NCBI GenBank assembly: GCA_049890095.1
Contig: JBMHCD010000009.1
Span: 175,194 to 239,193, forward strand
Direction of reading: 5' to 3'
Length of the DNA: 64,000 nucleotides
From: JABAYQ01 sp049890095
GTDB taxonomy: Bacteria > Bacteroidota > Bacteroidia > Flavobacteriales > UBA7312
Shown here: piece by piece, positions 23,632 through 33,127 of the stretch
How positions within the stretch are numbered: position 1 is the first letter of the stretch
How the letters are laid out: each line of letters begins with the position of its first letter
The notes under the pieces: generated by a model
The model's input: only the letters and a program-made list of their open reading frames with translations
The model's database searches: none
What the model was told of the DNA's origin: nothing
Translations under genes and position numbers: made by a program

Positions 23632-24858
23632 CTATAAAGGTATAGAATTTAAAACAGACATCAAACTGTCTTTTACTTCGCCATATGCTAGCCTATTTTT
23701 TTCTTTTACTGGTTTGGAAGGAGGTAATTTTTGTTTGTATGGATCTACTTGCACCCCGTTTTTCCAAAATCTATAACACACATGAGGTCCAGTAGCTAAG
23801 CCAGTGCTTCCCACATATCCGATAACATCACCTTGTTTTACACGAACACCTGGTCTAATTCCAGATTTTATTTTACTCATGTGAAGATACTGAGTGGTAT
23901 ATGTGGAGTTATGTCTTACTTTAACGTAATTACCATTATTTCTCTTGTACCTTGCTTCTGTAATTACACCATTGGCAGTAGATAAAATCGGTGTTCCCTT
24001 AGGAGCAGCATAATCCGTACCTAAATGAGGTTTTATTTTTCCAGTAACTGGATGTTTTCTTCTTTTACTAAAGCTAGAACTTATTCTAGAATAATTTAAT
24101 GGAGCTCTCAAAAAAGCTTTTCTCAAAGCTCCTCCTTTTTCATCAAAATAGTCGCCAAAAGTTTCTTCTTCTTCAAAATAAAAGGCATAATAGTCTTCGC
24201 CCATGTGGTTAAAATTAGAAGCATAAACTCTTCCAATACCAATAAACTTGTCATCAACATATTTCTCTTCAAAAACAATACTAAAGTAATCGCCTTTTTG
24301 TATTCTAAAAAAATCTATTGTCCAAGCATAAATATTTGAAGAAAGCTCATAAACCAAACTAGGGCTCATATTATTTCCTACTAAGGCATTCCATAAAGAA
24401 GATTCAATAACACCACTAGCTTTTCTCATTCTTATTTCTACATCTTTCTTATCTCTGCTTATTTTAAGTGTATCGCCCAAATCATAGATAACATATTCTA
24501 AATCGGAAATTTCATAAATAAAATATCTCGCTTTTTGTGCTGAGTCATTCAAGCATAAAACAGTATAAGCCTGACCAGCTTTTGCTCTTCTTAAATCAAA
24601 AATATCTTTTGATTTTTTTTCAATTTTAAAAATTTCTGGGTGATCAATATGATGAAGATAAAGCAGTTCTCCAATAGTTTGTCCACTCTCAATTTTTCCA
24701 CTTACTACAACTAAGGAATCTACACAAATCCCATATTTATATTCTGAAGGAGGTACTGTACTTGTATTTTCTGATGATTGACAAGCAGATAAAAGAAATA
24801 AAAAAGAAAAAAAAGCGAATACGAAATATGAAGATATTAGATTAAGAATTTTTTTCAT
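23632..24858 (-). CDS. M23-family peptidoglycan endopeptidase, lipoprotein
   Basis: A 408-residue lipoprotein with a signal peptide and lipobox ending at C26 (LLSAC). A mixed region to about 250 resembles the LysM/OapA-like N-terminal part of such proteins. The LytM/M23 domain covers about 258-375: H278 and D282 in HLGTDYAAP bind zinc with H361-region residues of GPHVCYRFW (H359), and H326 in QYLHMSK is catalytic. All are present, so it should be an active DD-endopeptidase or similar cell-wall hydrolase. It starts directly after the TDO stop, and the giant T9SS gene follows 33 bases downstream on the same strand. Confidence 0.9.
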   Translation of the reverse strand: MKKILNLISSYFVFAFFSFLFLLSACQSSENTSTVPPSEYKYGICVDSLVVVSGKIESGQTIGELLYLHHIDHPEIFKIEKKSKDIFDLRRAKAGQAYTVLCLNDSAQKARYFIYEISDLEYVIYDLGDTLKISRDKKDVEIRMRKASGVIESSLWNALVGNNMSPSLVYELSSNIYAWTIDFFRIQKGDYFSIVFEEKYVDDKFIGIGRVYASNFNHMGEDYYAFYFEEEETFGDYFDEKGGALRKAFLRAPLNYSRISSSFSKRRKHPVTGKIKPHLGTDYAAPKGTPILSTANGVITEARYKRNNGNYVKVRHNSTYTTQYLHMSKIKSGIRPGVRVKQGDVIGYVGSTGLATGPHVCYRFWKNGVQVDPYKQKLPPSKPVKEKNRLAYGEVKDSLMSVLNSIPL

Positions 24859-25860
24859 TTATTTAGATTCTTTTAAAGCTTTAACCACCCAATTTCTACC
24901 CCAATTTTCTTTTTCTTCATCCGACCATAAATTTGGATAAAAAATTCTTTTCTGAAATCTTGGTGGTAGATACTTTTGCCAATTTGTTCCTCCAGTTGCA
25001 TCTACATCATTGTCATGCCCTTCGGACAAATATCGTACTGCCGATTTATAATGAACCAATGGCCAGTTTACATTTACATTTAAATCTAATTTTCTTAGCT
25101 CTTCAATCAAAGCAGGATCATTTTGATCTTCCTTAGATAGATTTAGGTATTTAAAAAGTATGTTACATTCTTTCATTTGATTAGCCTTTTCAAGAAAAGA
25201 ATTCATATACTTTTTTTCGAAATTTTTAAGCATTAATGTTTTTTTCCCGGACTGTAAATCCGTTGCTCCATCTTTCCAATACAAATGCTGAATCTGCTGT
25301 TCTATAGATTCATTTTGCAAGGATTCACGCATTTCTTTTTTGGTGAGATTTATAAGGCTAGTACAAGACAACTCTATCTCTCTATATTGTGCGGATTGAA
25401 AACCACTAGCTGGCAAAAGAGACATTCTAAACTTTAAAAATTGATTACGCTCCATACCATCTACCATTATGGCAAACGAATTTGTTAATGCTTCAAAATA
25501 ATTGTTTATTCTTTTAAGACGTTGAGTAAAAAACTTTGGACAAAGTTCTTTATTCCACCCTTCATCACGGCCTGATTCATTAATAATCTTTCCATTTTGA
25601 GAAATTTGATCCAACTCGCTTAAACATAGCTTAAAGTACAGCTCCGTAATTTGATGATAAATAATAAAAATTTCTTCATCAGGAAAGTCTGTTTTTGGAG
25701 TTTGTAAATTCAATAATACATCTAGTTGAACATAATCCCAATAATGTAAGGGATTTGCATAAAGCAATCCGTCTAAATAGGAAGGTAAGTCCTGACCTAT
25801 AGAAGAGTATTTATCTTCCAGTAAACTTATCCTTTCCGTAATTTTTTGATTAAACGCCAT
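24859..25860 (-). CDS. kynA: tryptophan 2,3-dioxygenase
   Basis: A 333-residue heme dioxygenase that opens the indole ring of tryptophan to N-formylkynurenine. The conserved active-site His is H69 in IIYHQITELYFKLCLSELD, and LTNSFAIMVDGMERNQFLKFR and LLPASGFQSAQYREIE are family hallmarks. The axial heme His is probably that in LVHYKSAVRYL, and DATGGTNWQKYLPP matches the GTGG substrate loop. No other kynurenine-pathway gene is adjacent. It abuts the M23 peptidase gene with no spacer, so they share a transcript, though their functions seem unrelated. Confidence 0.9.
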   Translation of the reverse strand: MAFNQKITERISLLEDKYSSIGQDLPSYLDGLLYANPLHYWDYVQLDVLLNLQTPKTDFPDEEIFIIYHQITELYFKLCLSELDQISQNGKIINESGRDEGWNKELCPKFFTQRLKRINNYFEALTNSFAIMVDGMERNQFLKFRMSLLPASGFQSAQYREIELSCTSLINLTKKEMRESLQNESIEQQIQHLYWKDGATDLQSGKKTLMLKNFEKKYMNSFLEKANQMKECNILFKYLNLSKEDQNDPALIEELRKLDLNVNVNWPLVHYKSAVRYLSEGHDNDVDATGGTNWQKYLPPRFQKRIFYPNLWSDEEKENWGRNWVVKALKESK

Positions 25861-25905
25861 TTCGTTTGTTTTAAATCAATCGCAATTTATACAAAATGAA
25901 TAAAG

Positions 25906-28680
25906 TTAGCACACGATATTAACAATCTTTTTGGGAACAACAATTACTCGTTTTGGCACTTTACCATCTAAATACTTAAGCGTCTGTTCTTGACTCATAA
26001 CCATTTGCTCAATTTCTTGCTTTGATAAACCAGAAGCCAAATCTAGCGTGAATCTCATTTTGCCATTAAAAGAAATTGGATACGTAAAATTATCTTCTAT
26101 CAGAAATTCTGGATTAAATATGGGCCACTTTGCTGTTGTTACAGAAGACTCATTTCCTAATTTACTCCATATTTCTTCCGATAAATGTGGTGCATATGGC
26201 GACAATAAAATCGTAAAATCAGAAATAATTTCTCTCTTATTACATTTTTGATCTGTTAATTCATTTAAACAAATCATTAGTGTACTTACAACCGTATTGA
26301 AGGAATATCTTTCAATATCTTCACTTACTTTTTTAATAGTTTTATGTAGCGACTTCAGCTCTTTTTTTGTTGCTTTTTCTGAGGAAACATTAAAACAATT
26401 CTCAGAGTCATGAACTAATCTCCAAAATTTTCTTAAAAAATTATGCACCCCATTTATTCCTTTTGTATCCCACGGCTTAAATTGCTCTAATGGACCTAAA
26501 AACATTTCATACAATCTAAGCGTATCCGCTCCAAACTTTTCAACTAAATCATCTGGAGTTTGAACATTAAATTTAGACTTAGACATTTTTTCAATTTCAA
26601 AACCACATGTATAATTTTGTTGATCATTCAATACAAACTTAGCGTCCTTGTACTCTTCTCTCCAATTTTTGAACTTTTCAATATTTAAAATATCGTTGTC
26701 AACTAAATCTATATCTACATGAATACGACTTGTAACATACTCTTTTCTTTTTTCGAATGTTACAAATGTATTACTGTCTTTTACTCGATAAACAAAATTC
26801 GATCGACCAAGTATCATACCTTGATTAATCAATTTTTTAAACGGTTCGTCTATAGAAATATGTCCTTTATCAAACAAAAATTTTGTCCAAAACCTGGAAT
26901 ATAGTAAATGACCAACTGCATGTTCGGCTCCACCTATGTACAGATCAACTTGGCCCCAATAATCCGATTTATCTTTTGCTACAAATTGTTTGTCATTTTT
27001 TGGATCCATGTATCTTAGAAAATACCACGATGACCCAGCCCATCCTGGCATGGTATTATATTCCATTCTATCACCTGCAAAAATATTCCAATCTTCTTTT
27101 TTAGCTCTAGCTAAAGGAGGTTCACCTTTTTCTGTAGGCAAATATTTATCTACTTTAGGAAGTTCAACATAATCCTCATTTTGTAAAATATATGGAGTTT
27201 GATTTTCATAAAAAACAGGAAACGGCTCTCCCCAATATCGTTGCCTACTAAAAATAGCATCTCTTAGCCTATAATTTGTTTTACCTTTTCCAATTTTATT
27301 TTTCTCAATCACTTCAATTGCTTTTGAAATTGCTTTTTCTACTGACATACCAGTTAAAAATTCGGAATGATCAATAATGGCGTCTTTTTGATCAAAAGCT
27401 TTTTCTGAAATATCAACATCTTTAAAAATATTTATCATTTCTATATCAAAATGTTTAGCAAAATCCCAATCTCGCTGATCTCCACACGGAACTGCCATTA
27501 CTGCACCTGTTCCGTAAGATGCTAAAACATAATCTGCAATCCATATGGGTATTTTTTTATTTGAAAAAGGATGTATTGCATAAGCACCTGAAAAAACACC
27601 TGTAATATTTTTTGTGTCCGATTGGCGATCTCTTTCCGATTTTAATGTTGCAGATTTACAATATTCTTTCACTTGCTTCTCACAGTCATCAGAACAAATC
27701 TCATTTACTAAATCATGTTCAGGAGCGATAACCATAAAACTAACTCCAAAAATTGTATCTGGTCTTGTCGTAAAAACTTCTATTTTTCTGGGTGAATTTT
27801 CAATTGCAAACTCCACACTTGAACCTTTCGATTTTCCAATCCAATTTTTTTGAATTTCTTTCAAAGAATCAGACCATTCAAGTTGGTGTAAATCGTTTAG
27901 TAATCTTTCAGCATAAGCTGTTATTCTCAAAGACCACTGACGCATTTTTTTCTGCTCAACAGGAAAATTCCCTCTTTCTGAACGTCCATCTTTTACTTCA
28001 TCATTTGCCAACACAGTACCTAATTCCGGACACCAATTTACCCAAGTGTCCGACAAAAAAGCCAATCGATATTTCAACAAAACATCTTGTTTTTTTTCGA
28101 CAGAAAAATCTTTCCATTGGTCTTTATCAAATTTGTTAACATCCGAATCACATGAGGCATTAACATTTATACTTCCTTCCTTTTCAAAAATCGTAACAAG
28201 ATCATTAATTGGTAAAGCCTTATCTTGATCTTTACAGTAATAAGACTTATAAAGTTCTTTAAAAATCCATTGCGTCCACTTATAATAATTTGGTTCAGAA
28301 GTTCGTACTTCTCTATCCCAATCAAAAGAAAATCCTAACTTATCGAGTTGTTCTCTATATCGATTAATATTTTTTTCGGTTGTAATAGCCGGGTGCTGGC
28401 CTGTCTGTATTGCATACTGTTCGGCAGGTAAACCAAAGGAATCATATCCCATTGGATGCAATACATTAAACCCTTTAAGACGTTTATAACGAGAATAAAT
28501 ATCTGAAGCAATATATCCTAGAGGATGTCCAACATGCAAGCCTGCTCCCGAAGGATATGGAAACATATCCAAAACATAAAACTTTGGTTTTGTACTATCT
28601 TCAACAACTTTATAAGTAGCGTTTTCTTTCCAATATTTTCTCCACTTAAGTTCAATACTTTCAAATTGATAATCCATCAT
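25906..28680 (-). CDS. leuS: leucyl-tRNA synthetase
   Basis: A 924-residue class Ia synthetase that charges tRNA-Leu. The HIGH-type motif is PSGAGLHVGHPLGY (about 42-55). The CP1 editing domain contains STRPDTIFG-type sequence (TTRPDTIFGVSFMVIAPEH). The KMSKS loop is KMSKSKFN near residue 700. Two inserts lengthen it over the E. coli enzyme: one near 160-200 (PINDLVTIFEKEGSINV...) and one just before KMSKS (YRVKDSNTFVTFEKRKEYV...), both of a kind seen in Bacteroidota LeuRS. Two ATG codons begin the frame (28680 and 28677). It is divergent from ftsX, with a -7 box 17 bases upstream. Confidence 0.95.
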   Translation of the reverse strand: MMDYQFESIELKWRKYWKENATYKVVEDSTKPKFYVLDMFPYPSGAGLHVGHPLGYIASDIYSRYKRLKGFNVLHPMGYDSFGLPAEQYAIQTGQHPAITTEKNINRYREQLDKLGFSFDWDREVRTSEPNYYKWTQWIFKELYKSYYCKDQDKALPINDLVTIFEKEGSINVNASCDSDVNKFDKDQWKDFSVEKKQDVLLKYRLAFLSDTWVNWCPELGTVLANDEVKDGRSERGNFPVEQKKMRQWSLRITAYAERLLNDLHQLEWSDSLKEIQKNWIGKSKGSSVEFAIENSPRKIEVFTTRPDTIFGVSFMVIAPEHDLVNEICSDDCEKQVKEYCKSATLKSERDRQSDTKNITGVFSGAYAIHPFSNKKIPIWIADYVLASYGTGAVMAVPCGDQRDWDFAKHFDIEMINIFKDVDISEKAFDQKDAIIDHSEFLTGMSVEKAISKAIEVIEKNKIGKGKTNYRLRDAIFSRQRYWGEPFPVFYENQTPYILQNEDYVELPKVDKYLPTEKGEPPLARAKKEDWNIFAGDRMEYNTMPGWAGSSWYFLRYMDPKNDKQFVAKDKSDYWGQVDLYIGGAEHAVGHLLYSRFWTKFLFDKGHISIDEPFKKLINQGMILGRSNFVYRVKDSNTFVTFEKRKEYVTSRIHVDIDLVDNDILNIEKFKNWREEYKDAKFVLNDQQNYTCGFEIEKMSKSKFNVQTPDDLVEKFGADTLRLYEMFLGPLEQFKPWDTKGINGVHNFLRKFWRLVHDSENCFNVSSEKATKKELKSLHKTIKKVSEDIERYSFNTVVSTLMICLNELTDQKCNKREIISDFTILLSPYAPHLSEEIWSKLGNESSVTTAKWPIFNPEFLIEDNFTYPISFNGKMRFTLDLASGLSKQEIEQMVMSQEQTLKYLDGKVPKRVIVVPKKIVNIVC

Positions 28681-28697
28681 TTAAAACAAATTTGTAG

Positions 28698-28705
28698 CAA
28701 AGTTA
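28698..28705 (-). promoter_or_regulatory. -7 box TAACTTTG of leuS
   Basis: Minus-strand TAnnTTTG consensus ending 17 bases before the first leuS ATG. Confidence 0.55.
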
Positions 28706-28754
28706 ATTATTAAGCTATACTTAAGCACAAAATTTTTAATTTAGCATTCATATA

Positions 28755-29633
28755 ATGAAAGATTTTCAAGAAAAACACATCAAACGCCGTTTAAGGACTT
28801 CCAGTTTATCTACTATATTAAGCATCTCTTTAGTTCTTTTAATGCTAGGTTCAATGGGTTTTATATTTGTAAATTCTCAAAAAATCACAAAATATATAAA
28901 AGAAAATGTTGGTATAACTATCGTTTTGAATAACGAAAATATTGCTGTAGATGTTCTTCAATTCCAAAAAAACCTGGATGCTAATGAATGGATAAAATCA
29001 ACCATTTATGTAAGTAAAGAAGATGCCGCAAAAGAACTTGTTTCGGAATTAGGTGAAGACTTTGTTTCTTTTTTAGGTTTTAACCCTTTGTCAAATACTA
29101 TAGACGTATTTATGAAATCCGAATATGCTAATAGCCAAACAATGGAACAGCTTGCAGAGATTGTCAAAAAAAATGAATTAGTTAAAGATGTCGTTTTTCA
29201 AAATGATCTTATAGATGCCATAAATAATAATATGAAAAAACTGAATCTAATCCTAGTTTCTTTTAGCATTCTCTTAATGATTGTATCGGTAACGTTGATC
29301 AATAATACCATCAGACTTACCGTTTATTCCAAAAGGTTTTTAATAAAAACAATGAAGCTAGTTGGGGCAACCAACGGATTTATACGAAAGCCCTTTATCA
29401 TGACAGGCTTGCGACAAGGTGTTTTATCTGGTCTAATAGGAATTTTATTAATTATGTTGGTACTTTTTGGTGTTCAAAAAGAAATGCCTGAATTATTACA
29501 ATTACAAGATATTAACTCACTTGTTATTATCTTCGCATTAGTGTTTATTTTTGGAATTTTAATCAGTACTTTAGTTACCAACTTTTCGGTTTCAAAATAT
29601 TTGAAAATAAAAGAAGACGAACTTTATCATTAA
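28755..29633 (+). CDS. ftsX: cell division protein FtsX
   Basis: A 292-residue member of the FtsX permease family, the membrane partner of the FtsE ATPase that controls peptidoglycan hydrolases at the septum. TM1 is at about 20-42, a periplasmic domain (IVLNNENIAVDVLQFQKNL ... VVFQNDLID) lies at 50-155, and three TM helices fill 160-290. MKLVGATNGFIRKPFIMTG is the conserved cytoplasmic loop. ftsE is not adjacent. The gene heads the ftsX-DUF3098-uppP-truB run typical of Bacteroidota. A one-mismatch -7 box TAATTTAG lies upstream. Confidence 0.9.
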   Translation: MKDFQEKHIKRRLRTSSLSTILSISLVLLMLGSMGFIFVNSQKITKYIKENVGITIVLNNENIAVDVLQFQKNLDANEWIKSTIYVSKEDAAKELVSELGEDFVSFLGFNPLSNTIDVFMKSEYANSQTMEQLAEIVKKNELVKDVVFQNDLIDAINNNMKKLNLILVSFSILLMIVSVTLINNTIRLTVYSKRFLIKTMKLVGATNGFIRKPFIMTGLRQGVLSGLIGILLIMLVLFGVQKEMPELLQLQDINSLVIIFALVFIFGILISTLVTNFSVSKYLKIKEDELYH

Positions 29634-29638
29634 AAAAT

Positions 29639-29860
29639 ATGGAATTTAACTTCGGAACAAGAAACTATCAATTAATGATCGGAGGATTATTTTTAATCGT
29701 TTTAGGCTATTTCCTAATGAGTGGAGGAGGGTCTGATGATCCAAACATTTTTAGCTACGAAATATTTAGTGTTAGAAGGTTAACTATCGCTCCAATACTC
29801 ATCATACTTGGTTTAGTTATTGAAGTTTTTGCGATCCTGTACAAGAGCAAAGATGAGTAG
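29639..29860 (+). CDS. DUF3098 small membrane protein
   Basis: A 73-residue protein with two membrane helices (about 12-30 and 50-68) and a central GGGSDDPNIFSYEIFSVRRLTIAP stretch whose SVRR-x-T pattern is characteristic of DUF3098. Function unknown. Its constant position between ftsX and uppP suggests a link to cell-wall or undecaprenyl metabolism. It begins 5 bases after ftsX and its last 8 bases overlap uppP. Confidence 0.85.
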   Translation: MEFNFGTRNYQLMIGGLFLIVLGYFLMSGGGSDDPNIFSYEIFSVRRLTIAPILIILGLVIEVFAILYKSKDE

Positions 29861-30644
29861 TATTTTATATGCTATTATTTTAGGTATTATTCAAGGTCTG
29901 ACGGAATTTCTACCTGTCAGTAGTTCTGGTCATTTAGAAATTGTCAAATTTATTTTAGGAGATGAATCTGTCCCTGAACAAAGTCTTATGATGACGGTTG
30001 TTTTGCATGGGGCGACTGCTTTAAGCACATTAATCATTTTCAGAAAAGAAGTTTTTGAAATAATAAAAGGACTTTTTTTGTTCAAGTCAAATGATGAGTT
30101 ATGGTTTTCTGTAAAAATCATAATATCTATGATCCCTGCTGTTGCAATCGGTTTAATATTTGAAAGCGAGATAAATCGTCTTTTTGAAGGAAAACTCTTG
30201 CTTGTTGGTTTCATGTTAATTCTAACTGGCTTTTTACTGTTTTTGGCAGATAAAGCGAAAAAAACGGATAAAAAAATTAGCTTTAAATCAGCCTTCATAA
30301 TAGGGATTTCTCAAGCAATTGCCATACTGCCAGGAATATCTCGTTCAGGAGCTACTATATCTACCTCTGTTTTATTAGGCATTGACAGAAGTAGGGCCGC
30401 TCGTTTTTCCTTTCTCATGGTTGTACCAATTATCTTTGGTAAAATGGCAAAAGATTTGATGAGTGGTGAAAGTTTAATTATTGGCGATCAAAAAATGGTT
30501 TTGCTAATTGGCTTTTTAGCAGCATTCCTTACCGGATTAGTCGCATGTAAGTGGATGATAAAGCTTGTGAAAAACAGTAACCTTTCTTATTTCTCTTACT
30601 ACTGTTTTATAATTGGTATAGTTTCTATTTTATATACAATATAA
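29853..30644 (+). CDS. uppP: undecaprenyl-diphosphatase
   Basis: A 263-residue BacA-type integral membrane phosphatase that recycles undecaprenyl diphosphate to the monophosphate carrier for peptidoglycan and O-antigen precursors. The two active-site motifs are GLTEFLPVSSSGHL near the N-terminus and PGISRSGATIS in the middle. The ATG at 29853 (MSSILYAIILGIIQG) is chosen because family members begin at this point; a longer frame from 29820 would add residues read from DUF3098 sequence. It overlaps DUF3098 by 8 bases, and truB follows after 4 bases. Confidence 0.93.
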   Translation: MSSILYAIILGIIQGLTEFLPVSSSGHLEIVKFILGDESVPEQSLMMTVVLHGATALSTLIIFRKEVFEIIKGLFLFKSNDELWFSVKIIISMIPAVAIGLIFESEINRLFEGKLLLVGFMLILTGFLLFLADKAKKTDKKISFKSAFIIGISQAIAILPGISRSGATISTSVLLGIDRSRAARFSFLMVVPIIFGKMAKDLMSGESLIIGDQKMVLLIGFLAAFLTGLVACKWMIKLVKNSNLSYFSYYCFIIGIVSILYTI

Positions 30645-30648
30645 TTAA

Positions 30649-31347
30649 ATGAAAGAGACCAATTTTTTACAAGGAAGTATGATCTTAATAAATAAACCTT
30701 TGAGATGGACTTCATTTGATGTTATAAAAAAAATACGAAATAGTTTAAAATTTCACTATGGCGTAAAAAAAATAAAAGTTGGTCATGCTGGTACTCTAGA
30801 TCCTCTTGCAGATGGACTATTGATTTTGTGTACTGGAAAATGGACAAAAAAAATTGAAGAGTTTCAAAATTTAGAAAAAGAATATACCGGAACATTCGTT
30901 TTAGGAGCAACTACTCCTTCTTACGATTTAGAAACAGAAATAGATCAAACTTTTACTGTAGAACATTTAAATACAAAACAAATAATTAATCACTCAAAAA
31001 AATTTATCGGTAAAATAAAACAAAAACCACCTATTTTTTCAGCAATTAAAAAAGATGGTGTTCGATTATACGAGCATGCTCGTAATGGAAAAGATGTAGA
31101 AATTAAAGAAAGAGAAATATTTATTAAAGAATTTGAAATTACCAATATAAATTTTCCTCATGTAGACTTTAGAGTTGTCTGTAGTAAAGGAACCTATATC
31201 CGATCATTGGCTCATGATTTTGGCAAATCGTTAGACAATGGTGCCTACTTATCCAAATTAACTAGAACAAAAATAGGATCATACCGTATAGAAAAGGCTA
31301 AAGAAATTGATGAATTTGTTTCTTATTTAGAGTCCGAAAAAAAATAA
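30649..31347 (+). CDS. truB: tRNA pseudouridine-55 synthase
   Basis: A 232-residue pseudouridine synthase that makes the near-universal Psi55 in the T loop of tRNAs. The catalytic Asp is D51 in GHAGTLDPLADGLL, and the family blocks KPPIFSAIKKDGVRLYEHAR and VVCSKGTYIRSLAHDFG follow. It is slightly short because it lacks a C-terminal PUA domain, which is normal for Bacteroidota. It is co-transcribed with uppP. queA downstream has its own -7 box. Confidence 0.94.
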   Translation: MKETNFLQGSMILINKPLRWTSFDVIKKIRNSLKFHYGVKKIKVGHAGTLDPLADGLLILCTGKWTKKIEEFQNLEKEYTGTFVLGATTPSYDLETEIDQTFTVEHLNTKQIINHSKKFIGKIKQKPPIFSAIKKDGVRLYEHARNGKDVEIKEREIFIKEFEITNINFPHVDFRVVCSKGTYIRSLAHDFGKSLDNGAYLSKLTRTKIGSYRIEKAKEIDEFVSYLESEKK

Positions 31348-31368
31348 GCTACTCTTGTGTTAAATTTA

Positions 31369-31376
31369 TATATTTG
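31369..31376 (+). promoter_or_regulatory. -7 box TATATTTG of queA
   Basis: TAnnTTTG consensus 26 bases before the queA ATG, after the truB stop. Confidence 0.55.
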
Positions 31377-31402
31377 CAAGTTTCTAACATTAGACTTCAA
31401 TT

Positions 31403-32461
31403 ATGATAAAAAGAAAATTATCCCAATTTGACTTTGATTTACCAGAACACTTATTAGCAGATCGTCCGAGCTATAATAGAGACGAATCTAGATTGATGGT
31501 TGTTGACAGAAAAACTGGAACTATTGAGCATAAGCTTTTTAAAGATCTTATTGACTACTTTGATGAAGGTGATGTTATGATTTTTAATGACACAAAAGTT
31601 TTTCCTGCAAGAATGTATGGGAATAAAGAAAAAACTGGAGCAAGAATTGAAGTTTTTCTTTTAAGAGAACTCAATAAAGAAAATTTACTTTGGGACGTTT
31701 TAGTAGATCCTGCTCGTAAAATTCGTATCGGAAATAAACTTTACTTTGGAGAAGACGATAGTTTAGTAGCTGAAGTTATAGACAATACAACCTCTAGAGG
31801 AAGAACTTTGCGTTTTCTATTTGACGGATCATATGAGGAGTTTAGACAAAAACTAAAAGATTTAGGACAAACGCCTCTTCCAAAATACATTAAAAGAGAG
31901 CCAGATGAGGAAGATAGAGAACGTTTTCAAACTATCTATGCCGAAAACGAAGGTGCTGTTGCTGCCCCGTCTGCAGGTTTGCATTTTTCTAGAGAGCTTC
32001 TTAAAAGGTTAGAAATTGTTGGTGTTGATTTTGCCAAACTAACTCTTCACATTGGATTAGGAACTTTTAGACCGGTTGAAGTGGAAGATTTGAGTAAACA
32101 CAAAATGGATTCTGAAGAAGTTTTTATTAGTGAAGAAACCGTAAATACTATTAATAATGGTATTAAAAATAAACGAAGAATATGTGCTGTTGGAACTACT
32201 TCCGTACGAGCAGTCGAATCATCAGTTACAACCACTGGTTTTATGACGCCTTTTGATGGATGGACTAACAAATTTATCTACCCACCATATAGCTTTAATA
32301 TTCCAAATGCAATGATCACAAACTTTCATACTCCCAAATCTACACTCCTAATGATGGTTAGTGCATTTGGAGGTTTTGAATTGATCAAAAAAGCATATGA
32401 AGAAGCTGTAAAAGAAGAATACAAATTCTTTACTTATGGTGACGCAATGCTTATACTTTAA
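31403..32461 (+). CDS. queA: S-adenosylmethionine:tRNA ribosyltransferase-isomerase
   Basis: A 352-residue enzyme that transfers the ribosyl part of SAM to 7-aminomethyl-deazaguanine in tRNA to make epoxyqueuosine. Family blocks are clear: FDFDLPEHLLADRPSYNRDESRLMV, FNDTKVFPARM, GQTPLPKYIKREP, YAENEGAVAAPSAGLHFS, LHIGLGTFRPV and NFHTPKSTLLMMVSAFGG. Length is normal. ispD begins 3 bases after the stop, with a GTG start. Confidence 0.95.
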   Translation: MIKRKLSQFDFDLPEHLLADRPSYNRDESRLMVVDRKTGTIEHKLFKDLIDYFDEGDVMIFNDTKVFPARMYGNKEKTGARIEVFLLRELNKENLLWDVLVDPARKIRIGNKLYFGEDDSLVAEVIDNTTSRGRTLRFLFDGSYEEFRQKLKDLGQTPLPKYIKREPDEEDRERFQTIYAENEGAVAAPSAGLHFSRELLKRLEIVGVDFAKLTLHIGLGTFRPVEVEDLSKHKMDSEEVFISEETVNTINNGIKNKRRICAVGTTSVRAVESSVTTTGFMTPFDGWTNKFIYPPYSFNIPNAMITNFHTPKSTLLMMVSAFGGFELIKKAYEEAVKEEYKFFTYGDAMLIL

Positions 32462-32464
32462 AAA

Positions 32465-33127
32465 GTGAAATCTTTTGTTATTATTGTTGCTGGAGGAGTT
32501 GGTACAAGGATGGGAAGTTCTACTCCCAAACAATTTTTAAATCTAGGTAACAAACCTATTTTAGCTCATACGATCACAAGAGTAAATAAAATTAGTCCTA
32601 AATCAGAACTAATTGTAGTATTACCTAAAAATCAAATTGACTATTGGAAGTCTATTTGTAATAAATATAACATAAACATAGAGCATAAAATAGTTGAAGG
32701 TGGTAATACTCGTTTTGAATCAGTTAAAAATGGTCTTAAAAAAGTGACTCCAGATTCTTTAGTGGCTATTCACGATGGTGTTCGCCCTCTTTTAAACAAA
32801 ACTGTTTTTGATCGTTGTATGCAAAAAGCACAAGAAAAAGGTGCTGCCATACCAACCATTCCCATTACAGATAGCCTTAGAGAAATCAATACTCAAGGTT
32901 CGGTTATAAAAGATAGAAACTCATTTGTTAAGGTACAAACTCCCCAATGTTTCGACTCAAATATTCTATTAAAAGCATACAAACAACCTTTTAACCAATC
33001 GTTTACAGATGATGCATCTGTAGTGGAAGCAATGGGCAAAAAAGTCTTTTTAGTTGAGGGGAATAAAGAAAATATAAAAATAACTACTCCTGAAGATATT
33101 AAAATCGCAACAGCTTTCATGCTCTAA
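32465..33127 (+). CDS. ispD: 2-C-methyl-D-erythritol 4-phosphate cytidylyltransferase
   Basis: A 220-residue MEP-pathway enzyme coupling MEP to CTP. The CTP-binding loop is IVAGGVGTRMGSSTPKQFL (about 7-25), IHDGVRPLL follows near 98-106, and VQTPQCF and FTDDASVVE are family motifs. The start is GTG at 32465, three bases after queA; no ATG fits the family N-terminus. The stop interlocks with that of the convergent amidohydrolase in CTAA (33124-33127). IspG of the same pathway is at 14179. Confidence 0.93.
   Translation: MKSFVIIVAGGVGTRMGSSTPKQFLNLGNKPILAHTITRVNKISPKSELIVVLPKNQIDYWKSICNKYNINIEHKIVEGGNTRFESVKNGLKKVTPDSLVAIHDGVRPLLNKTVFDRCMQKAQEKGAAIPTIPITDSLREINTQGSVIKDRNSFVKVQTPQCFDSNILLKAYKQPFNQSFTDDASVVEAMGKKVFLVEGNKENIKITTPEDIKIATAFML

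Noticed and set aside
25906..28680. Several plus-strand open frames inside leuS
   Set aside because: All are antisense shadows of a complete LeuRS with HIGH and KMSKS motifs.
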